This document shows positions 53,034 to 61,765 of a stretch of 64,000 bases of DNA, in pieces (positions within the stretch are counted from its first letter, which is position 1; every line of letters starts with the position of its first letter). The DNA comes from Sphingosinicella sp963974575 (lineage in GTDB: Bacteria > Pseudomonadota > Alphaproteobacteria > Sphingomonadales > Sphingomonadaceae). Position numbers and translations under genes: made by a program. The stretch spans positions 1-64,000 of the forward strand of contig NZ_CAXBBQ010000001.1 of NCBI RefSeq assembly GCF_963974575.1, given 5' to 3'. Under the pieces are notes generated by a model. That model ran no database searches. It saw only the letters and a list, made by a program, of their open reading frames with translations, and was not told where the DNA came from.

Positions 53034-53957
53034 ATGATATCGCGATTAAAAGCGGCGCTCGGCGCCTTCATGCTCATCGCCTGCACGGCGCAGTCCCCAG
53101 GAAAAGCACAGGAGGAAGCCCCGCCGGCATCCGCGGGCCCTTCTGCCGCAAGAGGCCCGGCGCTGTGGGCGGTCAAGGATGCCGACACAACGATCTATCT
53201 TTTCGGCACGATCCACATGCTGCCCGAAGGCACCGAGTGGCTTCTGCCGCCAATCGCGAAGGCGTTCGATGCCGCCGACACGCTCGTGCTCGAAGTGCTC
53301 GGCACCACCGATCCGAAGGTAACGACGCCAATCATCCTCGAAATGGGCTACACGCCCGGCCTGCCGCCGCTCGCCGAACGCGTTCCGGCGGACGAGCGCG
53401 ACGAGCTTGCCGCCGCCATCACGCACGCGGGCGTTCCGCCGCAGGCGCTTGATGCGATGGAAACCTGGCTTGCCACCATGTCGCTTTCCACTGCACGCAT
53501 CCAGAAGCTCGGCTATGGCGTCGAGGGCGGCGTCGAATATCAGCTTTCCACGCGCGCCACCGCGCAGCGCAAGCGGATCGAGGCGTTGGAGACGATGACC
53601 GAGCAGCTCGGCTTCTTCGATACGCTGCCCGAAGACGAGCAGCGCGCGCTCCTCGTCAACTCCCTAGACGATATCGAAGAGATCGATACTGTCATCCGAA
53701 GCGCCGTGAAAAGCTGGCAGGCGGGCGACGTCGACGCCGTGGCCGAGTTGCTTGAGGACGACACGCGCGGTTCGCCCGGCCTCGCCAAGCGCCTGCTCAC
53801 CGACCGCAATCTCAACTGGTCCAACTGGATCGAGAAACGCCTCGAATCGACCCCGGGCACGGTGTTCGTCGCCGTCGGCAGCGGGCACCTCGCGGGCAAG
53901 GACAGCGTGCAGTCGATGCTGGAGGCCAAGGGCCTCAAGGTCGAGCGGCTCAACTAA
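53034..53957 (+). CDS. TraB/GumN family protein
   Basis: A 307-residue exported protein; ATG 53034 (MISRLKAALGAFMLIAC, with a lipobox-like end) is preferred, and ATG 53022 is possible. It has the family's GxxH segment LFGTIHMLPEGTEWLLPPIAKAFDAADTLVLE (outline, about 70-100) and the closing FVAVGSGHLAGKDSVQSMLEAKGLKVERL. This fold relates to Tiki/EreA/ChaN-type metal-dependent hydrolases, so a protease-like activity is possible. The function in bacteria is not established. Confidence 0.88.
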   Translation: MISRLKAALGAFMLIACTAQSPGKAQEEAPPASAGPSAARGPALWAVKDADTTIYLFGTIHMLPEGTEWLLPPIAKAFDAADTLVLEVLGTTDPKVTTPIILEMGYTPGLPPLAERVPADERDELAAAITHAGVPPQALDAMETWLATMSLSTARIQKLGYGVEGGVEYQLSTRATAQRKRIEALETMTEQLGFFDTLPEDEQRALLVNSLDDIEEIDTVIRSAVKSWQAGDVDAVAELLEDDTRGSPGLAKRLLTDRNLNWSNWIEKRLESTPGTVFVAVGSGHLAGKDSVQSMLEAKGLKVERLN

Positions 53958-54064
53958 GGCGAATCCCTTGCATTTCTGCGCTTCGGCGTGTAGGGGCACC
54001 GCTTCCCGAGCGGCTGGTCATCCCTGGAGGCGGCCGCGGGGATCGAAAAAATGGAGAGATACAG
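53958..54064 (+). promoter_or_regulatory. rplY promoter region and possibly structured leader
   Basis: TTGCAT (about 53968) and TGTAGG, spaced about 17 bp, could form a promoter. Downstream, GCGGC and GCCGC segments around the GGTCATCCCTGGAGGCGG stretch can pair, giving a hairpin before the GGAGAG ribosome site. L25 leaders that respond to L25 itself are known in other bacteria; that use here is only a suggestion. Confidence 0.25.
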
Positions 54065-54685
54065 ATGAGTGAAGCGCTGAAGCTCGCGGCTGAAGCGCGC
54101 GACCGGGCAGGCAAGGGAGCCTCCCGTGCAATCCGTCGCGAAGGCCGCGTACCCGCCGTGATTTACGGCAACAAGAAGGAACCCGTGCAGGTCCATGTCG
54201 AGGCGAAGGCCCTGATCAAGATGCTGCAGACCGGTCACTTCCTGAACTCGGTCGTCGAGGTCGAGATCGGCGGAAAGTCCGAACGCACGCTGCCCCGCGA
54301 CGTGCAGTTCCACCCGGTGACCGACCGCCCGATCCACGTCGACTTCCTTCGCCTGTCGAAGAATGCGACCGTCACGGTCGCGGTTCCGGTGCGCTTCACC
54401 GACGAAGAAGAATCGCCCGGCATCAAGCGCGGCGCGGTGCTCAACATCGTCCGCCACGAAGTCGAGCTGATCTGCCCGGCCGACGCGATCCCCGACGATC
54501 TCGTCGCCTCGCTGAAGGGCCTCGGCGTGGGTGAATCGATCCACATCTCGGCGTTCACGCTGCCGACCGGCGCCAAGACCGTGATCGACGACCGCGACTT
54601 CACCGTCGCGACCATCGTCGCGCCGTCCGCGCTGCGCTCGACCGAGGACAGCGAAGCGGCGACCGCCGAAGACGCAGAGGCCTGA
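54065..54685 (+). CDS. rplY: 50S ribosomal protein L25/general stress protein CTC
   Basis: 5S rRNA-binding ribosomal protein of the long CTC type: an N-terminal L25 domain (about 1-92, KGASRAIRREGRVPAVIYG) and a C-terminal TL5-like beta domain (about 95-185, VPVRFTDEEESPGIKRGAVLNIVRHEVEL in outline), then an acidic Ala/Glu tail. It has 206 residues. GGAGAG lies 8 bases upstream of the ATG. A strong hairpin separates it from pth. Confidence 0.97.
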   Translation: MSEALKLAAEARDRAGKGASRAIRREGRVPAVIYGNKKEPVQVHVEAKALIKMLQTGHFLNSVVEVEIGGKSERTLPRDVQFHPVTDRPIHVDFLRLSKNATVTVAVPVRFTDEEESPGIKRGAVLNIVRHEVELICPADAIPDDLVASLKGLGVGESIHISAFTLPTGAKTVIDDRDFTVATIVAPSALRSTEDSEAATAEDAEA

Positions 54686-54692
54686 CATTAGG

Positions 54693-54719
54693 ACGCCCGG
54701 CGTTCGCGCCGGGCGTTTC
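54693..54719 (+). terminator. Terminator or attenuator between rplY and pth
   Basis: A perfect 10-bp stem (ACGCCCGGCG at 54693-54702, CGCCGGGCGT at 54707-54716) closed by a stable TTCG tetraloop and followed by TTCCTC. It ends 9 bases before the pth start, so pth is probably expressed by partial read-through. Confidence 0.7.
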
Positions 54720-54727
54720 CTCACGCG

Positions 54728-55309
54728 ATGCAGCTGTTCGTCGGCCTCGGCAATCCGGGGAGCGACTATGCGCTCCACCGGCACAACGTCGGCTTCATGG
54801 CTGTCGACACGATCGCCGATGTCTACCGGTTCCCGCCCTGGACGAAGAAATTCAAAGGCCTGATCACCGACGGCCGCATCGGCGATGCGCGCATCCTGCT
54901 GCTGAAGCCGCAAACCTTCATGAACGACAGCGGCCGCAGCGTCGGCGAGGCGATGCGCTTCTACAAGCTGGAGCCCGGTGACGTCACCGTGTTCTACGAC
55001 GAACTCGACCTCGCACCGATGAAGGTGAAAGTGAAGACCGGCGGCGGCGCGGCAGGCCACAACGGTATCCGCTCGATCACTGCGCACATCGGCGAGGATT
55101 TTCGCCGCGTCCGCATCGGCATCGGCCACCCGGGCGAAAAGGCGCGGGTGACGGGCTATGTGCTCGGCAACTACGCGAAAGCGGAAATGGAGCCGCTCGC
55201 CGATCTCCTCGGCGCCATCGCGCGCGAGGCAAGGTGGCTTGCGGAAGGCGACGACGCGCGCTTCATGAGCGACGTGGCGCTTGCCATGCAAACGAACGGA
55301 AAGGCCTGA
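54728..55309 (+). CDS. pth: Peptidyl-tRNA hydrolase
   Basis: Releases peptides from tRNA after premature drop-off. It has 193 residues. FVGLGNPGSDYALHRHNVGFMAVD carries the catalytic His (H20) and Asn, and KPQTFMNDSGRSVGEAMRFY, VFYDELDLAPMKVKVK and GGAAGHNGIRSI are typical (outlines). The rplY-pth-ychF order is highly conserved in proteobacteria. Confidence 0.98.
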   Translation: MQLFVGLGNPGSDYALHRHNVGFMAVDTIADVYRFPPWTKKFKGLITDGRIGDARILLLKPQTFMNDSGRSVGEAMRFYKLEPGDVTVFYDELDLAPMKVKVKTGGGAAGHNGIRSITAHIGEDFRRVRIGIGHPGEKARVTGYVLGNYAKAEMEPLADLLGAIAREARWLAEGDDARFMSDVALAMQTNGKA

Positions 55310-55313
55310 TCTG

Positions 55314-56414
55314 ATGGGTTTCAAGTGCGGTATCGTGGGCCTGCCCAATGTCGGCAAATCGACATTGTTCAATGCGCTGACCGAAACGGCCGCCGCGGCA
55401 GCGGCGAACTTCCCGTTCTGCACGATCGAGCCCAACGTGGGCCAGGTCCCGGTCCCCGATCCCCGCCTTTACAAGCTCGCCGAGATCGCGGGTTCGCAGA
55501 AGGTCATCGAAACGCAACTCGCCTTCGTCGACATCGCGGGCCTCGTGCGCGGCGCCTCGAAGGGCGAAGGCCTCGGCAACCAGTTCCTTGGAAACATCCG
55601 CGAGGTGGACGCCATCGTCCACGTGCTGCGCTGCTTCGAGAACGGCGACATCACCCATGTCGATGGCCGCGTCGACCCGATCGCCGATGCCGAAACCGTG
55701 GAGACCGAGCTGATGCTCTCCGACATCGAAAGCCTTGAGCGGCGCGTGCCCGCGCTCGTCAAAAAAGGTCAGGGCGGCGACAAGGAGGCGAAGGTCGCTG
55801 GCGCCGTGCTCGGCCGCGCGCTCGATGTTCTGAAAGAGGGCAAGCCCACGCGCATGGTCGAGGCGAAGGACGAGGAAGAGGCCCGCGTGCTCGCACAGGC
55901 GCAGCTCCTCACCGCGAAGCCCGTGCTCTATGTCTGCAACGTCGGCGAAGGCGAAGCCGCAACCGGCAACGCGCTCTCCGAAAAGGTTGCCGCCAAGGCG
56001 AAAGCAGAGGGAGCTGCGAGCGTCGTCATTTCCGCAGCCATCGAGGCGGAGATCAGCCAGATGGACCCGGCCGACCGCCCCGACTTCCTTTCCGATCTCG
56101 GGCTTACGGAAACCGGCCTCGCGCGCGTGATCCGCGCAGGCTACGACCTGCTGCACCTCATCACCTTCTTCACGGTCGGCCCCAAGGAGGCCCGGGCGTG
56201 GACGGTGGAAAGAGGCGCCACCGCCCCGAATGCCGCCGGCGTCATCCACACCGATTTCGAAAAGGGCTTCATCCGCGCCGAAACCATCGCCTACGATGAT
56301 TTCACCAGCCTCGGTGGCGAGCACGGCGCAAAGGAAGCCGGGAAGCTGCGCCTGGAAGGCAAGGAGTATCTGGTGAAGGACGGCGACGTCCTCCACTTCC
56401 GCTTCAACGTCTAG
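55314..56414 (+). CDS. ychF: Redox-regulated ATPase YchF (Obg-family)
   Basis: Ribosome-binding ATPase of the translation-factor GTPase superfamily, 366 residues from the ATG at 55314. Motifs: Walker A GLPNVGKSTLFNALT (about 8-22), DIAGLVRGASKGEGLGNQFL (switch II), and the NxxE-type specificity motif YVCNVGEGEA in place of NKxD, which accounts for ATP preference. The C-terminal TGS domain ends GDVLHFRFNV. It starts 4 bases after the pth stop. Confidence 0.98.
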   Translation: MGFKCGIVGLPNVGKSTLFNALTETAAAAAANFPFCTIEPNVGQVPVPDPRLYKLAEIAGSQKVIETQLAFVDIAGLVRGASKGEGLGNQFLGNIREVDAIVHVLRCFENGDITHVDGRVDPIADAETVETELMLSDIESLERRVPALVKKGQGGDKEAKVAGAVLGRALDVLKEGKPTRMVEAKDEEEARVLAQAQLLTAKPVLYVCNVGEGEAATGNALSEKVAAKAKAEGAASVVISAAIEAEISQMDPADRPDFLSDLGLTETGLARVIRAGYDLLHLITFFTVGPKEARAWTVERGATAPNAAGVIHTDFEKGFIRAETIAYDDFTSLGGEHGAKEAGKLRLEGKEYLVKDGDVLHFRFNV

Positions 56415-56452
56415 TCATCCGCCGGTCACGAGGATCACGCAGGGAGATGGGC

Positions 56453-57700
56453 ATGATGTACAATCACCTCCGCACCCTGTTCGCCGCGCTTTCGATCCTC
56501 GCGCTGTCCGCCTGCACGGTCACGCCGCGCCCTGTCGCGGAGATCGCTGCGGAAGCGCGCGTGCCGGTCACGATCCTCATCTCGATTGACGGGCTGCGGC
56601 CCGACTATCTGGACCGGGGTGTTTCACCCAACATCAACGCGCTTGCCGCATTGGGCGTGAAAGCGGCGATGCGGCCCTCGTTCCCGTCGCTCACCTTCCC
56701 GAACCACCACAGCCTCGTCACCGGGCTGCGCCCCGACCGCCACGGCATCGTCGACAACACGATGATCGACGCGCGCCGCCCCGACGTGCGCTTCACGCTC
56801 GGCGATCCGCGGCAATCGCTCGACCCGTTCTGGTGGGACGAGGCCGAGCCGATCTGGGTGACCGCCGAGAAGGCAGGCATCCGCACCGGTACGATGTTCT
56901 GGCCCGGCTCCGAAGTCGCCATCCACGGCACGCGCCCGCAGGACTGGCTGCGCTACGACAAGGCGGTGAACGGCACGCAGCGCATCAACACCGTGCTCGA
57001 CTGGATGCGCCGCCCCGCTGCGATCCGCCCGCACTTCGTCACGCTCTATTTCGACACGGTGGACACCGTGGGCCACGGGCTCGGCCCCGACGCGCCGGAA
57101 ACCACCGCGGCCTTCGCCGAGGTCGACCGGCTGATCGGCGATCTCGTCGCTGGGCTGAAGGCGATCGGGCAGCCTGCGAACATCGTTCTCGTCTCGGATC
57201 ACGGCATGGGTGCGACTGCCGACGAGCGCGTCATCCGCATCGACCGCATGATCGCGCCGGATGTCGGCACCATCGTCACCGAAGGGCCGCTCTCCGGCGT
57301 CAATGCCCTGCCCGGCAAGGACGGCGAAGTCGCCGCAAAGCTGCTCGCCCCGCACGACCATATGCAGTGCTGGCGCAAGGGCACGTTTCCCGCGCGCTTC
57401 GCGTATGGGAAGAACCCGCGCGTCCCCGAATTCCTCTGCCTCGCGGCGCACGGCTGGGCGATCCAGGCGCGTGACCGCGAACATATTCTGAAAGGTATGC
57501 ACGGCTACGATCCCGCAGAGCCCGACATGGCGGCAGTGTTCATCGCGGCCGGCCCCGCGATCGCGAGCGGCGCCGCGCTTCCGGTGTTCGACAACGTCGA
57601 CGTTTATCCGCTGCTCGCCCGCCTCGTCGGCATCGCGCCGGTATCGAACGTCGATGGCCGCGCCGAAACACTCACACCCTTGCTACGGTCGGCGAACTGA
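56453..57700 (+). CDS. Ectonucleotide pyrophosphatase/phosphodiesterase-like protein
   Basis: An exported alkaline-phosphatase-superfamily enzyme, about 415 residues. The ATG at 56453 is 6 bases after GGGAG; 56447 is also possible. The lipobox-like signal is LAALSILALSAC. The two-metal site shows ISIDGLRPDYLDRG and the Thr nucleophile in FPSLTFPNHHSLVTGLRPDRHGI; later metal ligands are in YFDTVDTVGHG and VLVSDHGMGA; GMHGYDPAEPDMAAVFIAAGPA completes the NPP pattern. It cleaves phosphodiester or pyrophosphate bonds of nucleotides or lipids in the periplasm; the exact substrate is unknown. Confidence 0.92.
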   Translation: MMYNHLRTLFAALSILALSACTVTPRPVAEIAAEARVPVTILISIDGLRPDYLDRGVSPNINALAALGVKAAMRPSFPSLTFPNHHSLVTGLRPDRHGIVDNTMIDARRPDVRFTLGDPRQSLDPFWWDEAEPIWVTAEKAGIRTGTMFWPGSEVAIHGTRPQDWLRYDKAVNGTQRINTVLDWMRRPAAIRPHFVTLYFDTVDTVGHGLGPDAPETTAAFAEVDRLIGDLVAGLKAIGQPANIVLVSDHGMGATADERVIRIDRMIAPDVGTIVTEGPLSGVNALPGKDGEVAAKLLAPHDHMQCWRKGTFPARFAYGKNPRVPEFLCLAAHGWAIQARDREHILKGMHGYDPAEPDMAAVFIAAGPAIASGAALPVFDNVDVYPLLARLVGIAPVSNVDGRAETLTPLLRSAN

Positions 57701-57741
57701 TCCCCTCGAAAACGTGAATTTTCCCGAAGGACCCGCGTGTT

Positions 57742-58200
57742 ATGACGGATGCCGTGAAATATCTCGATGACATGAATGTCGGCGATCGCGCCGCGTTCGG
57801 CCACTATCCGGTAACGCGTGAGGAGGTGATCGCCTTCGCCTCGAAGTTCGATCCGCAAGCCTTCCATCTCGACGACGCGGCCGCCGCGAAAACCTACTTT
57901 GGGCGCCTCTCGGCAAGCGGTTGGCATACCTGCGCGATGACAATGCGCATGATGGTGGAAAACCTCACCGTCGGCGGTCACGCCGGGCTCGGCTCGCCGG
58001 GCGTCGACCAGATCCGCTGGCTGAAGCCGGTTTATCCCGGCGACACGCTGCGCGTGGAAACGGTGGTCACCGAGGTTCGCCCTTCGCGCAGCAAGCCTGA
58101 CATCGGGACCGTGCACAGCGACATTACGGTATTCAATCAGAACGACGAGCCGGTGATGACGATGAAGTCGATCGGCCTGGTGCGGCGCCGGCCCGCGTAA
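57742..58200 (+). CDS. MaoC family hot-dog dehydratase
   Basis: A 152-residue protein with the R-specific hydratase pattern: VTREEVIAFASKFDPQAFHLDDAAA carries the catalytic Asp/His, then FGRLSASGWHTCAM and the hot-dog strand WLKPVYPGDTLRVETVVTEVRPSRSKPD (outlines). It is likely a (R)-enoyl-CoA hydratase or a related acyl-CoA dehydratase. It converges with apt, 4 bases apart. Confidence 0.93.
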   Translation: MTDAVKYLDDMNVGDRAAFGHYPVTREEVIAFASKFDPQAFHLDDAAAAKTYFGRLSASGWHTCAMTMRMMVENLTVGGHAGLGSPGVDQIRWLKPVYPGDTLRVETVVTEVRPSRSKPDIGTVHSDITVFNQNDEPVMTMKSIGLVRRRPA

Positions 58201-58204
58201 GGGC

Positions 58205-58744
58205 CTAGTGCCCTTCGAACGCCATCAGCGTCACGGGTTCCACGCCGGCCGCACGTAACCTGTCCGCGCCGCCGAGATCGGGCAGATCGATCGCGAATGC
58301 CGCCTGCGCGACGACGCCGCCTGCACGGCGGATGAGTTCAGCCCCCGCGATAGCGGTGCCGCCGGTTGCGATCAGATCGTCGACGAGCAGTACGCGTGCG
58401 CCGGGCGCGCAGGCATCTGCGTGCATCTCCACCCGGTCCTCGCCGTATTCGAGCGCGTAATTGACGCCGATCACCGTACCCGGAAGTTTGTTGCGCTTGC
58501 GGATGAGCAGCACGCCCGCGCCTAGCCGTGGCGCGAGCGCGGCGGCGAACACGAAGCCGCGCGCCTCGATACCGGCGATGAGATCGAAAGGTCCAGCCAC
58601 CGCCTCTGCCATACGGTCGATCGTGGCCGCGAAGCCCACTGGATCGAGCAGCAGCGTGGTGATGTCGCGAAACAGGATTCCGGGCTTGGGATGATCGGGA
58701 ATCGTGCGGACGAGCGCGCGAAGGTCGGCGTTCCGGTCGCTCAT
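58205..58744 (-). CDS. apt: Adenine phosphoribosyltransferase
   Basis: Salvages adenine to AMP using PRPP. It has 179 residues from the ATG at 58744, which overlaps the mtnP stop by ATGA. Motifs: FRDITTLLLDP, GIEARGFVFAAALAPRLGAG, the basic loop region GVNYALEYGEDRVEMH and the PRPP motif VLLVDDLIATGGTA. With mtnP it forms a two-gene adenine salvage operon: mtnP frees adenine from methylthioadenosine and apt recycles it. Confidence 0.97.
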   Translation of the reverse strand: MSDRNADLRALVRTIPDHPKPGILFRDITTLLLDPVGFAATIDRMAEAVAGPFDLIAGIEARGFVFAAALAPRLGAGVLLIRKRNKLPGTVIGVNYALEYGEDRVEMHADACAPGARVLLVDDLIATGGTAIAGAELIRRAGGVVAQAAFAIDLPDLGGADRLRAAGVEPVTLMAFEGH

Positions 58745-59607
58745 TTGAGCACACGCCCCGCCACGCCGCGCAGCGTCTCCACGACCGGCGGTGGCCACAG
58801 CGCCGGGTCGGTGATGATGGCGTGGTCGAGCGCATGGTCGCAGCCCTGCGGACACGCCGCAGACGGCGCCCACGCCGCCGCCACTGCTGCGACGAGCGCC
58901 CGGGCGTTGGCACTGTTGCCGTGCATCACGTCGAGAATGTCGGCGACGTTCGCGCCTTCCTCGGCCGGGCGCCAGCTGTCGTAATCCGTCACCATCGCGA
59001 CGCTCGCGTAGCAAAGCTCCGCCTCGCGCGCGAGCGCGGCCTCCGGCATGTTCGTCATGCCGATCACGTCGAAGCCCGCCGCCACGTAAGCGCGCGATTC
59101 GGCGCGCGTGGAGAACTGCGGGCCTTCCATCGCGAGATAGGTGCCGCCTGAAACGAATGGGATGCCGAGCGCCTTCGCCGCCTCAGCGACACGCGCCCCG
59201 AGCGGGCCGCAGACAGGATCGGCGAGGCTGACATGCGCGACGATGCCGTTTCCGAAGAACGATTTTACGCGGCCGCGCGTCCGGTCCACGAACTGGTCTA
59301 CGAGCACGAACGTGCCGGGGCTGAGCGCTTCCTTGAACGAGCCGCAGGCCGATAGCGACAGCACATGCGTGCAGCCCGCCGCCTTCAGCGCGGCGATGTT
59401 GGCGCGGTAGGGAACTTCCGACGGCGTCAGCCGGTGGCCGCGGCCGTGGCGGGGCAGGAAGACGAGATCCGCCTGCCCGAGCCGCCCGAACAGCAATTCA
59501 TCGGACGGCGCGCCGAAGGGCGTGTCGACAGCGCGCCAGACGACATCGGTGAGCGAGCCCAGGGCATAGAGCCCGCTGCCGCCAATGATGCCGAGCTTGC
59601 CCCCCAT
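58741..59607 (-). CDS. mtnP: S-methyl-5'-thioadenosine phosphorylase
   Basis: Phosphorolyses methylthioadenosine, a by-product of polyamine and other SAM-dependent synthesis, to adenine and methylthioribose-1-phosphate. It has 288 residues. The N-terminus is LGIIGGSGLYALGSLTD; FLPRHGRGHRLTPSEVPYRANIAALKAAG binds phosphate; GGTYLAMEGPQFSTRAESR and GMTNMPEAALAREAELCYASVAMVTDYD follow (outlines). An active-site Asp (TDYD) rather than Asn favours 6-aminopurines. It is upstream of apt and 15 bases downstream of petC. Confidence 0.95.
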   Translation of the reverse strand: MGGKLGIIGGSGLYALGSLTDVVWRAVDTPFGAPSDELLFGRLGQADLVFLPRHGRGHRLTPSEVPYRANIAALKAAGCTHVLSLSACGSFKEALSPGTFVLVDQFVDRTRGRVKSFFGNGIVAHVSLADPVCGPLGARVAEAAKALGIPFVSGGTYLAMEGPQFSTRAESRAYVAAGFDVIGMTNMPEAALAREAELCYASVAMVTDYDSWRPAEEGANVADILDVMHGNSANARALVAAVAAAWAPSAACPQGCDHALDHAIITDPALWPPPVVETLRGVAGRVLK

Positions 59608-59622
59608 CGCCCGGTGCCGGGC

Positions 59623-60456
59623 CTAGTGCTTGATGCCCGCCCAGACCCTGCGATAGCTGAGGTACGCCAGCGTCGTCAGGATCAGCAGGAAGGCGAGCAC
59701 GCCCAGACCTGCCCGCTTGCGCGATTCCATCTTAGGCTCGGCCGCCCAGGTGAGGAACGCCGCGACGTCCTGCGACATCTGGTCGACGGTCGGCTCCGGC
59801 TGGCCTTCGGCATACGTCACCTGGCCCGCGCTGAGCGGCGGCGCCATCGCGATCGCGAGGCTGTGGAAATACGGGTTGTAGTGGAGCGGCGCTTCGGGGC
59901 GGCGGTCCGCCGGGAAGTTTGCCGGAACATCCTGGAAACCGCTGATCAGCGAGTAGACGTAGTTCGAGCCGTCGTGACGCGCCTTGGTGATCAGTGAAAG
60001 GTCGGGCGGCAGCGCGTTGTTGTTCGCGGCGCGCGCTGCGATCTCGTTCGCATAGACGAGCGGCATCTTGTCCGACGGAATCGCCGGGCGGGTCGATGCT
60101 TCGCCGGTCTCCGAATTGATCGTCGGAACCTCGTGCACCCAGTTCTTGGCGATCGCCTTCACTTCGGCCTCGGAGAAGCCGATCTCGGTGAGGTTACGGA
60201 ACGCGACGCGGTTCAGGCTGTGGCAGGCCGAGCAGACCTCCTTGTAAACCTGGAAGCCGCGCTGCAGCTGAACGCGGTCGTAGCCGCCGAACACGCCGAG
60301 CCCGATCGGGCCGTCCCAGGACCAGTGCACCTGCTTGGGGTGCTCGTGGAAGGCGAGCGTCGGATCGACCTCCGTGGCTTCGCGGGGTGCGAGTGCCGCG
60401 AACAGCAGGACCACGCAGAAAACGGCGCCGATGGCGATTCCGAAAAGACGAACCAT
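59623..60456 (-). CDS. petC: Cytochrome c1 of the bc1 complex
   Basis: Membrane-anchored heme c subunit of ubiquinol-cytochrome c reductase, 277 residues. Signal/anchor at the N-terminus (about 5-22); the heme-binding motif is C75-S-A-C78-H79; the axial Met lies in AIAMAPPL; a C-terminal TM anchor (AGLGVLAFLLILTTLAYLSY) is present. It is the third gene of petABC. Confidence 0.97.
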   Translation of the reverse strand: MVRLFGIAIGAVFCVVLLFAALAPREATEVDPTLAFHEHPKQVHWSWDGPIGLGVFGGYDRVQLQRGFQVYKEVCSACHSLNRVAFRNLTEIGFSEAEVKAIAKNWVHEVPTINSETGEASTRPAIPSDKMPLVYANEIAARAANNNALPPDLSLITKARHDGSNYVYSLISGFQDVPANFPADRRPEAPLHYNPYFHSLAIAMAPPLSAGQVTYAEGQPEPTVDQMSQDVAAFLTWAAEPKMESRKRAGLGVLAFLLILTTLAYLSYRRVWAGIKH

Positions 60457-60469
60457 GACGTCGTGTCCC

Positions 60470-61759
60470 TTATTCGGCCGGCTGCGCCGCCGCCGTGGCG
60501 GGCGCGGGTTCAGACTTGCCGAGTACGGCTTCGGCGATCGAGTTGGGCAGCGGGAGCGGCCGCTCGATGCGCGAGACGATCGGCAGGATGATGAGGAAGT
60601 GCGCGAAGTAGTACATCGACGCGATCTGGCTGATTCGCACCCACGGCTCTTCGGCCGGCTTGCCGCCGCAGATGCCGAGGATCAGCAGATCGAGCATCAG
60701 CACCCAGAACAGCTGCTTCGAAACCGGCTTGAAGCGGTTCGACTTGACGTTCGAACCATCGAGCCACGGCAGGAAGAACAGCAGCAGGATCGCCGCGAAC
60801 ATCGCGAGCACGCCCCACAGCTTCGCCGGCAGGATGAAGTCGATCGTGAAGGCGCGTAGGATCGCGTAGAACGGCCAGAAGTACCATTCGGGAACGATGT
60901 GCGCCGGGGTCGAGATCGGGTTCGCCGGAATGTAGTTGTCCGGGTGGCCGAGATAGTTCGGCAGGAAGAACACGAACACCGAGAAGATGATCAGATAGAC
61001 GCACGCGCCGAACAGATCCTTCGCGGTGAAATACGGGTGGAACGGCAGCGTATCGGCCGGCCCCTTCACGTCGATGCCGGTCGGGTTGTTCGAACCCGGA
61101 ATGTGCAGCGACCAGATCTTCAGGATGACGACGCCCGCGATCACGAACGGCAGCAGGTAGTGCAGGCTGAAGAAGCGGTTGAGCGTGGCGTTATCGACCG
61201 CGAAGCCGCCGAGCAGCAGCGTCACGATGCTGTCGCCGACCACCGGAATGGCCGAGAACAGGTTGGTGATGACGGTCGCGCCCCAGAAGCTCATCTGGCC
61301 CCACGGCAGCACGTAGCCCATGAAACCCGTGGCCATCATGAGCAGCAGGATGACGACGCCGAGCATCCACACGAGCTCGCGCGGCGCCTTGTAGCTGCCG
61401 TAGTAGAGCCCGCGGAAGATGTGGATATAGACCACGATGAAGAAGAAGCTCGCCCCGTTGGCGTGCGCGTAGCGCAGCAGCCAGCCGTAGTTCACGTCGC
61501 GCATGATGTGCTCGACCGAATCGAAAGCGACGAGCGTGTTCGCGCCGAAGTGCATGGCGAGCACGATGCCGGTGACGATCTGGATCAAGAGCGCGAGGCC
61601 CGACAGGACGCCGAAGTTCCACAAGTAGTTGATGTTGCGCGGCACCGGATAGCCCGCGCCCACGCTGTTGTAGACGAGACGCGGCAGCGGCAGGCGCGAA
61701 TCCAGCCACTGCATGAACGGGTTCTTCGGCTGATAGTGGTTTGCCCAGGGAAAGCTCAT
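60470..61759 (-). CDS. petB: Cytochrome b of the bc1 complex
   Basis: Eight-helix membrane subunit that carries the two b hemes and the quinone sites, 429 residues. Features: LWNFGVLSGLALLIQIVTGIVLAMHF, the heme histidine region VNYGWLLRYAHANGASFFFI, the Qo-site PEW motif in IVPEWYFWPFYAILRAF, and GYVLPWGQMSFWGATVITNL (outlines). A short C-terminal Ala/Pro tail follows. It starts 6 bases after petA. Confidence 0.98.
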   Translation of the reverse strand: MSFPWANHYQPKNPFMQWLDSRLPLPRLVYNSVGAGYPVPRNINYLWNFGVLSGLALLIQIVTGIVLAMHFGANTLVAFDSVEHIMRDVNYGWLLRYAHANGASFFFIVVYIHIFRGLYYGSYKAPRELVWMLGVVILLLMMATGFMGYVLPWGQMSFWGATVITNLFSAIPVVGDSIVTLLLGGFAVDNATLNRFFSLHYLLPFVIAGVVILKIWSLHIPGSNNPTGIDVKGPADTLPFHPYFTAKDLFGACVYLIIFSVFVFFLPNYLGHPDNYIPANPISTPAHIVPEWYFWPFYAILRAFTIDFILPAKLWGVLAMFAAILLLFFLPWLDGSNVKSNRFKPVSKQLFWVLMLDLLILGICGGKPAEEPWVRISQIASMYYFAHFLIILPIVSRIERPLPLPNSIAEAVLGKSEPAPATAAAQPAE

Positions 61760-61765
61760 CGCCGG

